From the NCBI GenBank assembly GCA_900550355.1, contig URRT01000029.1, positions 1 to 15,543 on the forward strand: a DNA stretch of 15,543 bases, read 5' to 3'. This stretch comes from an uncultured Collinsella sp. (lineage in GTDB: Bacteria > Actinomycetota > Coriobacteriia > Coriobacteriales > Coriobacteriaceae). The notes beneath the pieces are model-generated. The model was not told where the DNA came from and ran no database searches. It worked only from the letters and a program-made list of their open reading frames with translations. Position numbers and translations under genes: made by a program. Every line of letters begins with the position of its first letter. Positions within the stretch are counted from its first letter, which is position 1. Shown here one piece after another: positions 1-7,912 of this stretch.

Positions 1-53
1 GTGCTATCCTGTACTTGTAATTGATTTTTGTGCGTTCCCCATGTGGGATACAG

Positions 54-1166
54 ATGAAACATCTGTACCGCAAGGCCAAAAGCCCTGCATTGCACACCGA
101 TCCCTTTGCCTACAATCCAACCAGCGATGTCGCGCTTTCCGGCACGGCGGGTTTTGAGCCCGTTCAGGCCGTGACCGCTCGCGTGGAGCAGCCTCAGGCT
201 GGCGCCGCCACGCCGCAGCCTACCATGGCCGGCATTCCCGACCCCATGGCCCCTGCGACGCCGGCTCCTCAGCCTGCGCAGTCCGGTCTCTTTGCTGCTA
301 TTCCCGATCCCACGCGGCCTGCTGCCCCGGTGGTCGAGAGCGATCAGGCCGCCGAGGTCGCAAGCCTCGATAACGCGCTCAACAACCCCGATTTTACGTC
401 GGTGTTTGCGCCCATCGATCCGCAGGCCAGCCGCAAGAAGATGGCCAAGCAGGCCGGTGTCGAGCCCGTCATCCTTATGGAGCATGTCACCAAGATCTAT
501 CCGGCACAGCCCAACAAGCCTGCACTCGACGACATCAACATCGAGATCTATCCGGGCGAGTTCGTCTTCCTGGTCGGTCACTCCGGCTCGGGTAAGACCA
601 CGCTGCTGTCGACGCTCAACCGCGACGTCAAGCCGACGAGCGGCCGCATCCTGGTTGCCGGTCAGGACCTCATGAAGATCAAGAACCGCAAGGTTCCGTT
701 CCTGCGCCGCCAGATTGGCGCCGTGTTCCAGGACTTTAAGCTTCTGCCGCAAAAGACCGCCTACGAAAACGTGGCGTTTGCCCTGCAGTGCATCGGCAAG
801 CCCAAGGGCGTCATTCGCAGCCAGGTGCCCGAGGTGCTGCGTCTGGTCGGTCTAGCCGATCAGATGGACTCGCTGCCCGACCAGCTTTCCGGTGGCGAGC
901 AGCAGCGCGTTGCCGTCGCCCGCGCTATGGTCAACCGCCCGCCGCTGCTGATCTGCGACGAGCCCACGGGCAACCTCGACCCGGCGATTTCGCTGGGCAT
1001 CATGAAGCTGCTCGAGCGCATTAACCGCACCGGTACCACCGTGATCGTCGCTACGCACGATCGCGAGATGGTCGATAGCATGCACCGTCGCGTGATCGCC
1101 CTCGAGGGCGGCCACGTTATCCGCGACCAGGAGAGGGGAGGTTACGGCAACTATGGCACCAACTAA
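54..1166 (+). CDS. ftsE: Cell division ATP-binding protein FtsE with long N-terminal extension
   Basis: ATPase of the FtsEX complex, which acts at the cytoplasmic face of the division site and drives FtsX to control peptidoglycan hydrolases. From ATG 54 the protein has 370 residues. The ABC domain occupies about 137-365, with Walker A GHSGSGKT (175-182), Q-loop Q226, signature LSGGEQQ (278-284), Walker B ending D302-E303 and H-loop H335. FtsE is normally about 220-240 residues, so some 135 Pro/Ala/Gln-rich residues precede the domain here. ATG 54 follows a weak GGGA; the frame stays open back to TTG 21, which has no ribosome site. An internal ATG at 441 would give a standard-length FtsE but also lacks a clear ribosome site. 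The gene overlaps ftsX by 14 nt. Function is sure; the exact start is not. Confidence 0.95.
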   Translation: MKHLYRKAKSPALHTDPFAYNPTSDVALSGTAGFEPVQAVTARVEQPQAGAATPQPTMAGIPDPMAPATPAPQPAQSGLFAAIPDPTRPAAPVVESDQAAEVASLDNALNNPDFTSVFAPIDPQASRKKMAKQAGVEPVILMEHVTKIYPAQPNKPALDDINIEIYPGEFVFLVGHSGSGKTTLLSTLNRDVKPTSGRILVAGQDLMKIKNRKVPFLRRQIGAVFQDFKLLPQKTAYENVAFALQCIGKPKGVIRSQVPEVLRLVGLADQMDSLPDQLSGGEQQRVAVARAMVNRPPLLICDEPTGNLDPAISLGIMKLLERINRTGTTVIVATHDREMVDSMHRRVIALEGGHVIRDQERGGYGNYGTN

Positions 1167-2073
1167 CGTAGGCTACTCCTTCAAAGAGGCAATCAGCCAC
1201 TTCTTCCGTAACTGGACTACCTCGCTCGGCGCCGTCATCACGATTTTCCTTTCGCTGTTTATCATCGGCCTGTTCATTATGGGTTCCGCGATGCTGAACT
1301 CCGTGATCGGCACCGTCGAGGATCAGGTCGTCATCAACGCCTTTATTAGCGATGACGCCGACCAGGCAGATGTTCAGGCCTTTGAGGCCGAGCTCAAGAC
1401 GTGGAGCAACGTCAAGTCCGTGACGTACAAGGACAAGGACGACGCGCTGGCCGAGTACACGAGCAAAATGTCGGGTAACGCCGACGCTACCATGAGCGCG
1501 CTCGACGGTCAGAACCCGCTGCCGGCTTCGTTTGCCATCGAGATGGACGATCCGTCCATGGTCGAGAGCACGGCCCAGAAGCTCAAGAAGAACGCCGATT
1601 TTCAGAAGATCGCGGATGACGGCGACGTTAACGCGAGCGTTCTGTACGGCAAGGAGGAAGTGAGCCGCCTGTTCCAGGTGACGAACTACATCCGTATCGC
1701 CGCTGTGGTGCTCGTCGGTCTGCTGACCTTTATCGCGTTCATTTTCATTAACAACACGATCCGCCTGTCCATTACGGCGCGTCGTCGCGAGATCGCGATC
1801 ATGCGTCTGGTGGGCGCCAGCAACGGCTTCATTCGCGGGCCGTTCATTACCGAGGGCGTGCTGCAGGCCATTTTGGGCTCGCTGCTTTCCATCGGCGTGC
1901 TGGAGCTGCTGCGTAACCTGATGGTTCCGCGTCTGCAGGAGAGCATCCGCTGGATGTCGTTTGCGTTGCCGATGCAGTACTACCTGGTGACCTACGCCGC
2001 GCTGATTCTGGTCGGCGTCATTATCGGTCTCTTTGGTTCCGCCATCGCCATGCGCCGCTATCTGCGCGTGTAG
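1153..2073 (+). CDS. ftsX: Cell division membrane protein FtsX
   Basis: Permease-like partner of FtsE; it does not transport but passes the ATPase signal across the membrane to cell-wall hydrolases. The 306-residue protein has the FtsX layout: cytoplasmic N-terminus, TM1 about 24-47, a large extracellular domain about 48-178, then TM2 (180-201), TM3 (231-255) and TM4 (278-300). The cytoplasmic loop after TM2 holds the family-type stretch RREIAIMRLVGAS (210-223). A strong AGGGGAGG lies about 12 nt before ATG 1153, inside the end of ftsE, and the 14-nt overlap suggests translational coupling. A terminator follows at once, so ftsEX ends a transcription unit here. The adjacent wall hydrolase gene found in some bacteria is not present downstream. 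Confidence 0.96.
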   Translation: MAPTNVGYSFKEAISHFFRNWTTSLGAVITIFLSLFIIGLFIMGSAMLNSVIGTVEDQVVINAFISDDADQADVQAFEAELKTWSNVKSVTYKDKDDALAEYTSKMSGNADATMSALDGQNPLPASFAIEMDDPSMVESTAQKLKKNADFQKIADDGDVNASVLYGKEEVSRLFQVTNYIRIAAVVLVGLLTFIAFIFINNTIRLSITARRREIAIMRLVGASNGFIRGPFITEGVLQAILGSLLSIGVLELLRNLMVPRLQESIRWMSFALPMQYYLVTYAALILVGVIIGLFGSAIAMRRYLRV

Positions 2074-2098
2074 GCGTGCTTGGAATTCGTTCCTTCAA

Positions 2099-2131
2099 CG
2101 GGTCGTCTCTTTTGGGGGCGGCCCGTTTTTT
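2099..2131 (+). terminator. Rho-independent terminator of ftsEX
   Basis: A 7-bp stem pairs 2099-2105 with 2119-2125 (one G-U pair), with a 13-nt loop and six T's at 2126-2131. It begins 25 nt after the ftsX stop. The last T of the run is also the first base of the inverted repeat at 2131-2216. Confidence 0.85.
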
Positions 2132-2216
2132 GATCCCTTGGGGACGGCAGGATTGCGGATCATCGCGGCGCTGGTCTATCTATGTGACCCGCAATCCTGC
2201 CGTCCCCTAGGGATCA
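2131..2216. repeat. Long inverted repeat, REP/REPIN- or MITE-like
   Basis: Two 32-nt arms (2131-2162 and 2185-2216) are reverse complements at 30 of 32 positions, separated by 22 nt. The arm core is GGGGACGGCAGGATTGCGG. As RNA or single-stranded DNA this would fold into a very stable hairpin. It has no coding capacity and fills the gap between the ftsX terminator and rnr. Length and form fit a REPIN (paired REP sequences moved by a RAYT transposase) or a small MITE; no transposase is in the window, so the class is inferred. Confidence 0.8.
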
Positions 2217-2266
2217 TTTGGGTAGACTCTTGGGATGTAAACGGCAATCGATAGTTAGGAGGCGCC

Positions 2267-4396
2267 ATGGGGCGCAATAACAAGCATAAGCGTGGAGCTC
2301 GCAATAAGCGCGGGCCGGTGCGCAGCGAACGCCGTCCGAGCCTGACCGGGCGCGTGCAGCTCCATGAGCACAGTGCCTACGTTGTAACCGAAAACGGCGA
2401 CTACAAGGTCATGGGTCGCGGCAAGCGTGAGATCATGGACGGCGATACCGTTGCCGTGAGCATTAAGAACAGCCCGCACGGCGAGCGTCGCGCCGTGATC
2501 GAGGGCGTGGTTGAGCGTGCAGCCATAAGCGTGGTGGGCACGTACCAGACCGCCGGTCCGCTCGGTGTGATCGAGCCGCTCGATTCGCGCCTGAAGGCCG
2601 ACTTCTTCATTCTGCCCGAGGATACCTCGGCGGATCGCTTGGGCGTCCACCCGGGTGATGCCGTTGTCGCGCGCATTTTGACCTACCCGACGCGCCTGGA
2701 ATCGGGCACCGTGACGATCGAGCGCCGCATTGGCGGAGATGACGCGCCCGATTTGGGCGTTCAATATGTGATGGCGCGTTACGGCTATACCGATAGCTAT
2801 CCCGAGGTCGCGCTGGACGAGGCCGAGGGGCTATCGCTCGATGTGTCCGCGGCGCTTAAGGACCCGCTCCGCCGCGATCTGCGCGACCGCTTTGTCATCA
2901 CGATCGACCCAGTCGACGCGCGCGACTTTGACGACGCCATTTCGCTGGAGCGCACGCCCGAGGGTGGCTACAAGCTGGGTGTGCATATCGCCGACGTTTC
3001 ACACTATGTGGCTTGGGACGGGCATATCGATCTTGAGGCTCGCCATCGTACGACATCGGTGTACCTGGCCGATCGCGTGCTTCCCATGCTGCCCGAACGC
3101 CTGTCCTGTGACCTGTGCTCACTTCGCCCTGACGAGGACCGTCTTGCGTTTACCGTCGATATCGAGCTCGATGCGCAGGGCCGCGTGCGGCATTACGATC
3201 CGTACCCCAGCGTGATTCGCTCGCGTGTGCGTATGGACTATGACGGCGCCGAGGCGCTGCTGGTGCGTGCCGGCGCGGTTGAGTATTCGGTGCTGGAGGC
3301 CGAGGATGTTGCGGCTGCCGAGGCCTCGCGCGAGGAAGCGCTTGAGCGCGGTCTTGCGTGCGAGGAGGCCGCCCGCGGCTACAGCGTCGACCTCGGCGAT
3401 TTCCTTGTCGCCGCCAACGAGCTCGCCGAACTTCGCCGTCGTATTCGTCGCGCCCGAGGCTCAGTCGATTTTGACACGGCCGAGATTCGCGCTCTATTGG
3501 ATGAGGACGGAGTGCCCGTGCAGATTGTGGCGCGTGAGCGTTCGTGTGCCACGTCGCTTATCGAGGAAGCCATGCTGCTCGCCAACGAGTGCGTTGCAGA
3601 GTGGCTGGCAGACCGTGATATCGAGGCCTGCTATCGCGTGCATGAGGATCCGAGCCCCGATAGCCTGCACGGTGCCGCCGTTGCGCTGGCGCAGCTAGGC
3701 ATCATTGACGATCGCCGTGCTGCCGGTATTGCCCTGGGGAGCCCCGATGAGCTGCAGGCTGCAGTTGATGCTGCCGCCGGTACGGCCAACGCACCGCTCG
3801 TCAACACGCTGCTTCTGCGCAGCATGCAGCGCGCGCTGTACAAGCCGCGCAACGAGGGCCACTTTGCGCTCGCCGCGCCGTGCTACTGTCACTTTACGAG
3901 TCCCATCCGTCGCTACCCCGATCTGGTGGTGCACCGCGTGCTCAAACTGCAGTTGGCCTATGAGCAGCTCGGCGGCAAGGACGCCTTGGTCCGTACGCCG
4001 CGGCTGATCGGCAAGGGGCGCGAGTCGCTGCCGCGCATTCTGCCGCAGATCTGCCGCGCATGCAGCGATGCCGAGCGCGCGGCAGATGCCGCCAGCCATG
4101 CGACGCAAAAGATTAAGATTGCCCAGTACTATGAGGACCGTCTGGGCGAGCGCTATGCCGGAACCGTCTCGTGGGTTAGCAGTATGGGCCTGTTCGTACG
4201 CCTGGATTTGACGCAGGTCGAGGGCCTGGTTTCAATTAAGAGCCTGGGCAACGAGTGGTTCGAGTTCGACGAGGACGCGCTTACGCTGACGGGCGCCGAC
4301 ACGGGGACTCGCTATGAACTGGGCCAGCGCGTGATTATCGAGGTCTCGCGCGTCAATACCACGCGTGGACACTTGGACTTTAAGCTTATCCATTAG
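2267..4396 (+). CDS. rnr: Ribonuclease R (RNB-family 3'-5' exoribonuclease)
   Basis: Processive hydrolytic 3'-5' exoribonuclease that degrades structured RNA, releasing 5'-nucleotides; in bacteria it also works with trans-translation. The 709-residue protein has a basic tail (1-24), OB/cold-shock domains (about 25-165), the RNB catalytic domain (about 200-560) and a C-terminal S1 domain (about 627-708). The metal-binding site is IDPVDARDFDDAIS (213-226) with D214, D220, D222 and D223 at the family spacing; TSPIRRYPDLVVHR (544-557) is the second RNB hallmark. The N-terminal helix-turn-helix of the longer E. coli enzyme is missing. AGGAGG lies 4 nt before ATG 2267. It stands alone between the long inverted repeat and a terminator. 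smpB, often close to rnr in Gram-positives, is about 8.6 kb downstream. Confidence 0.96.
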   Translation: MGRNNKHKRGARNKRGPVRSERRPSLTGRVQLHEHSAYVVTENGDYKVMGRGKREIMDGDTVAVSIKNSPHGERRAVIEGVVERAAISVVGTYQTAGPLGVIEPLDSRLKADFFILPEDTSADRLGVHPGDAVVARILTYPTRLESGTVTIERRIGGDDAPDLGVQYVMARYGYTDSYPEVALDEAEGLSLDVSAALKDPLRRDLRDRFVITIDPVDARDFDDAISLERTPEGGYKLGVHIADVSHYVAWDGHIDLEARHRTTSVYLADRVLPMLPERLSCDLCSLRPDEDRLAFTVDIELDAQGRVRHYDPYPSVIRSRVRMDYDGAEALLVRAGAVEYSVLEAEDVAAAEASREEALERGLACEEAARGYSVDLGDFLVAANELAELRRRIRRARGSVDFDTAEIRALLDEDGVPVQIVARERSCATSLIEEAMLLANECVAEWLADRDIEACYRVHEDPSPDSLHGAAVALAQLGIIDDRRAAGIALGSPDELQAAVDAAAGTANAPLVNTLLLRSMQRALYKPRNEGHFALAAPCYCHFTSPIRRYPDLVVHRVLKLQLAYEQLGGKDALVRTPRLIGKGRESLPRILPQICRACSDAERAADAASHATQKIKIAQYYEDRLGERYAGTVSWVSSMGLFVRLDLTQVEGLVSIKSLGNEWFEFDEDALTLTGADTGTRYELGQRVIIEVSRVNTTRGHLDFKLIH

Positions 4397-4421
4397 CTAA
4401 ATTCCGACTCGTGGCGGGAGA

Positions 4422-4457
4422 GCGGAGGGCGGTCTTTCGGGGCCGCCCTCCGCATTT
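4422..4457 (+). terminator. Terminator of rnr
   Basis: A perfect 11-bp GC-rich stem pairs 4422-4432 with 4443-4453 around a 10-nt loop, starting 25 nt after the rnr stop. The T-run is short (ATTT), so it may be a weak terminator or mainly a 3'-end stabiliser. Confidence 0.75.
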
Positions 4458-4510
4458 GAATCGTGGCTACCTTGCCGTCTGCTCGGCTGCCCGCTTACCT
4501 GCTATTTGAG

Positions 4511-4552
4511 AGGTAAAACCTACCAAAATAAACCTGTCCCTTTTTGGCAGGT
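4511..4552. repeat. Short nested palindromes before the recombinase gene
   Basis: AGGT-AAA-ACCT (4511-4521) is followed by ACCTG (4532-4536) facing CAGGT (4548-4552). The AGGT/ACCT core therefore occurs four times within 42 nt, in both orientations. The segment ends 21 nt before the recombinase start. It could be an operator or recombination site for that protein, or a degenerate REP-type element containing the GGGACAGG core on the minus strand. The arms are short, so confidence is modest. Confidence 0.45.
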
Positions 4553-4573
4553 ATACAAGAAAGCGGGGATGAG

Positions 4574-5179
4574 ATGGCGACGGTGTACGGTTATGCGCGG
4601 GTGAGTTCGCGCGATCAGAACCTTAATCGGCAGCTGGATGCGCTGGGCGCCTATGGCGTGGGCTCAGCGAATATTTATGCTGACCATGCGAGCGGCAAGG
4701 ACTTCGATCGACCGCGTTATCGCGAGCTGTTACACGTCCTGGGAGACGGGGACGTGCTGGTGGTGCTTTCTATCGATCGACTTGGTCGTAATTACTCCGA
4801 GATTCTTGAGGAATGGCGACGCATTACCAAGGAGCTCGGGGTTGCCATTGTGGTGTTGGATATGCCATTGCTTGACACGCGCGTCAGGGCCAGCGGCGCG
4901 CCGGATGTGACCAACACCCTGATTGCCGATATTGTGCTGCAACTGCTGAGTTACGTGGCGCAGGTGGAGCGCGAGAATATCCATCGGCGCCAGGCGGAGG
5001 GAATTGCAGCGGCGCGGGCGCGAGGGGTCCGTTTCGGTCGACCTCGCAAGCCGTGCCCTCCTCAGTTTGAGCTGGTGCGCGATAGCTATGAGGCGGGCGA
5101 TATTACCCGCAGCCAGGCAGCAAAGTGCTTGGGCGTGTGCGTGGGGACGTTCGATCGCTGGATGCGCGAGGCGGGGTAG
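4574..5179 (+). CDS. Small serine recombinase (resolvase/invertase family)
   Basis: Site-specific recombinase that cuts and rejoins DNA through a serine-DNA link. The 201-residue protein has the resolvase catalytic domain (about 3-125) with YARVSSRDQN (7-16). S11 aligns with the nucleophile Ser10 of gamma-delta resolvase. IDRLGRN (67-73) carries the conserved arginines, and the long E-helix follows (about 118-150). A C-terminal helix-turn-helix (about 165-198) reads DNA. ATG 4574 has GGGGA 4 nt upstream; a TTG at 4544 is in frame but lies inside the repeat and has no ribosome site. Size fits resolvases and invertases rather than large phage integrases. No partner transposase and no clear paired crossover sites are visible, so its target (dimer resolution, inversion or a lost element) is unknown. 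Confidence 0.9.
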   Translation: MATVYGYARVSSRDQNLNRQLDALGAYGVGSANIYADHASGKDFDRPRYRELLHVLGDGDVLVVLSIDRLGRNYSEILEEWRRITKELGVAIVVLDMPLLDTRVRASGAPDVTNTLIADIVLQLLSYVAQVERENIHRRQAEGIAAARARGVRFGRPRKPCPPQFELVRDSYEAGDITRSQAAKCLGVCVGTFDRWMREAG

Positions 5180-5283
5180 GGGTTTGCGTCGCTTTGTCGC
5201 TTCCTGTTGCGATTCAAATTTTGATACGGTGACGATGTCATTTGGGGCTACACTCGCTGATATTCAAAAAAGGAGGTTGGCCC

Positions 5284-5865
5284 TTGGCGCGCATAAAACA
5301 AATAATCGGATGGACCGCGATCATTCTGTTCGCTGCAACGCTGGCGGGCATCTGGGTGCTGACGGAGCAAAATGCGGTGGAGACGTCGTTGCTGAGCGAG
5401 TCCACCGCGCGTGTGGTGGAGGGTCAGGCCACGGGCGTTCAGGCTGCCGGTGCCACGGGTGAAGCCCAGGCGGAGAACGGAATGACCGGGGGCACCGATT
5501 CGGCTGCCTCGAATGTCCGGTCTGGCCGACTTGCTTCCATTCGCATCTGGGTGGGCACAAACGTCCGTCGCGTTGCCCATACCGTAGAGTTTTTCTTCGT
5601 CGGATTGTTCGCCTCGGTGGTCGTGGTTTGCTTTTCCAGGCGTCCGTGGAGCGTATGCTCCCGTTGCGTGCCCGTATTGCTCTTTTGCGCCGCCTGCTCC
5701 GTTGGCGATCAGGTACATAAGATCTTTGTTCCCGGCAGGCATTTCGACGTTATCGATTTAGGATTCGATGCTGCGGGCTATGTCACCGCCATGCTGTTGG
5801 TATTGTTGACGGCGGCGTTGGTGCGCCATGCGACTCGGCCGATCGGCGCCCATGCGAGGCGCTAG
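5284..5865 (+). CDS. VanZ-like family membrane protein
   Basis: A 193-residue membrane protein with a VanZ-type core: RRVAHTVEFFFVG (95-107), then GDQVHKIFVPGRHFDVIDLG (141-160) and DAAGY (162-166). This fits the family pattern of an AH..EF helix, a D/E-x-x-H/Q-x-x-x-PGR loop and a D-x-x-x-N/D-x-x-G helix. Membrane segments lie at about 8-27, 99-117, 123-140 and 162-180. Between TM1 and TM2 is a polar Gly/Ala/Thr-rich segment (about 40-82), longer than in minimal VanZ proteins and probably extracytoplasmic. VanZ of Tn1546 gives low-level teicoplanin resistance; most chromosomal relatives have no proven role. The start is TTG 5284, set by a perfect AGGAGG 7 nt upstream. The gene lies 104 nt behind the recombinase and ends before a terminator. 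Confidence 0.8.
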   Translation: MARIKQIIGWTAIILFAATLAGIWVLTEQNAVETSLLSESTARVVEGQATGVQAAGATGEAQAENGMTGGTDSAASNVRSGRLASIRIWVGTNVRRVAHTVEFFFVGLFASVVVVCFSRRPWSVCSRCVPVLLFCAACSVGDQVHKIFVPGRHFDVIDLGFDAAGYVTAMLLVLLTAALVRHATRPIGAHARR

Positions 5866-5946
5866 CCGGTAACAAACCCGTTTCTGATAATGCGACCTCG
5901 TTGAATTATTTTGTGTCGTGCGTATTTCCGAGCGGTCGGATTTGAG

Positions 5947-5973
5947 GGGCGAGCGGTAGAACGCTCGCCCTTT
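5947..5973 (+). terminator. Terminator after the VanZ-like gene
   Basis: A perfect 9-bp stem, GGGCGAGCG (5947-5955) with CGCTCGCCC (5962-5970), has a 6-nt loop and a short T tail. It lies 81 nt after the VanZ-like stop and separates that gene from the mur operon. Confidence 0.75.
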
Positions 5974-5984
5974 GTGCGCCACGA

Positions 5985-6003
5985 TGCGGCACAATGTACC
6001 GCA
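5985..6003. promoter_or_regulatory. Candidate operator upstream of the mur operon
   Basis: TGCGGCAC-AAT-GTACCGCA is a dyad with 8-nt half-sites matching at 7 of 8 positions and a 3-nt spacer. It lies just downstream of a terminator and 66 nt before the RpiR-type regulator gene, where autoregulation would be expected. No convincing -35/-10 pair is visible around it. Assignment to the RpiR protein is inference. Confidence 0.4.
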
Positions 6004-6069
6004 AAAGCTGTTTGTATCCGGTACGAATCGTTCGTTGGTCTTTAATTCTTCTCAACGGAGGTGTTTGAG

Positions 6070-6921
6070 ATGGCAAACGGATTGCTTTTGCGGCTTCGCG
6101 AGCGTGAGCTCAGCGCGAGCCCGGCGGAACGCAATGTCATCGCATATGTAAGCGCTCATCCGCACGAGGTAGTCGGGCTGTCCGTCCGCGGTCTTGCCGA
6201 TGTCACGTTCTCCTCGCCCTCGAGCATTTTGCGCTTTTGCAAGCGTTTGGGTTTTGCGGGCTACAAGGAGTTCCAGCGCGAACTGATTGCCGAGCTGGCG
6301 CTCTTAGGTGACAAGAAAGACGTAGCCCTCGAGGACATCTCCATGGATGACAGCGTCGAACGTATCGTGGGGAAGGTGATGAAAAGCAACGTGCGCACGA
6401 TCGAGGCGACGGCGCGAACGCTCGATTACACCGTCTTGGAGCGATGCGCGACCCGTCTTAAGCGGGCACGCGCGGTCAATCTGTTCGGTATTGGTGCCTC
6501 TCGTTTGGTCGCGCACGATCTGGCGCAAAAGCTCATGCGTGTCGACAAAGAGTGCCATCTGTACGACGACTGGCATGATCAGCTCTTGTGTGCCAAGAAC
6601 ATGCATGAGGGCGATATGGCAATCGCCTTTAGCTACTCGGGCTTGACGCAAGAGGTGCTGGACTGCACCGCCGAGGCTCAACGTCACAACTGTCCCGTCG
6701 TGGCCGTTACCAAAGTAGATGGATCATCCAAGCTTGCCACCATGGCCGATGCCGTGCTCGGCGTCGCTGCGAGTGAACCCTTGGTCCGCAGCGGTGCCAT
6801 GGCTTCGCGTATGGCCCAGCTTATGGTTGTCGATGCCCTGTACGCTGCTTACGTTGCCAGTGACTACGAACGGGCGACGCATGTCATTAAGCAAAACTAC
6901 ATCGAGAAACAGGAAAGATGA
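6070..6921 (+). CDS. RpiR/MurR-family transcriptional regulator
   Basis: Sugar-phosphate-sensing repressor or activator, by context the regulator of the MurNAc salvage genes behind it. The 283-residue protein has an N-terminal RpiR-type helix-turn-helix (about 1-77), including SPSSILRFCKRLGFAGYKEF (49-68), and a C-terminal SIS domain (about 130-265) with FGIGAS (139-144) and SYSGLTQEV (188-196), where phosphosugars bind. In E. coli the homologue MurR responds to MurNAc-6P, the substrate of MurQ; that ligand is inferred here. GTG 6061 is in frame, but CGGAGG at 6056-6061 sits 8 nt before ATG 6070, so ATG 6070 is chosen. The stop is 10 nt before the murQ start, and the four genes run in one direction. 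Confidence 0.92.
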   Translation: MANGLLLRLRERELSASPAERNVIAYVSAHPHEVVGLSVRGLADVTFSSPSSILRFCKRLGFAGYKEFQRELIAELALLGDKKDVALEDISMDDSVERIVGKVMKSNVRTIEATARTLDYTVLERCATRLKRARAVNLFGIGASRLVAHDLAQKLMRVDKECHLYDDWHDQLLCAKNMHEGDMAIAFSYSGLTQEVLDCTAEAQRHNCPVVAVTKVDGSSKLATMADAVLGVAASEPLVRSGAMASRMAQLMVVDALYAAYVASDYERATHVIKQNYIEKQER

Positions 6922-6931
6922 GGTGAATGAA

Positions 6932-7855
<924 letters not shown>

Positions 7856-7912
7856 GTGCGCGGCGTGAGCTGATATGACATCCAGACGAGATACCCAATA
7901 CAAGGAGGAGTT

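Noticed and set aside
2033..2254. Open frame spanning the ftsX end, terminator and inverted repeat
   Set aside because: It is composed of non-coding elements and has no ribosome site of its own.
5901..5928. TTGAAT-16-TATTTC as promoter of the mur operon
   Set aside because: It lies upstream of the 5947-5973 terminator, so a transcript from it would be ended before the operon.
6719..6931. Upstream extension of murQ by 71 codons
   Set aside because: It overlaps the regulator gene in another frame. The ribosome site at 6921-6926 and the family's normal N-terminus both favour ATG 6932.
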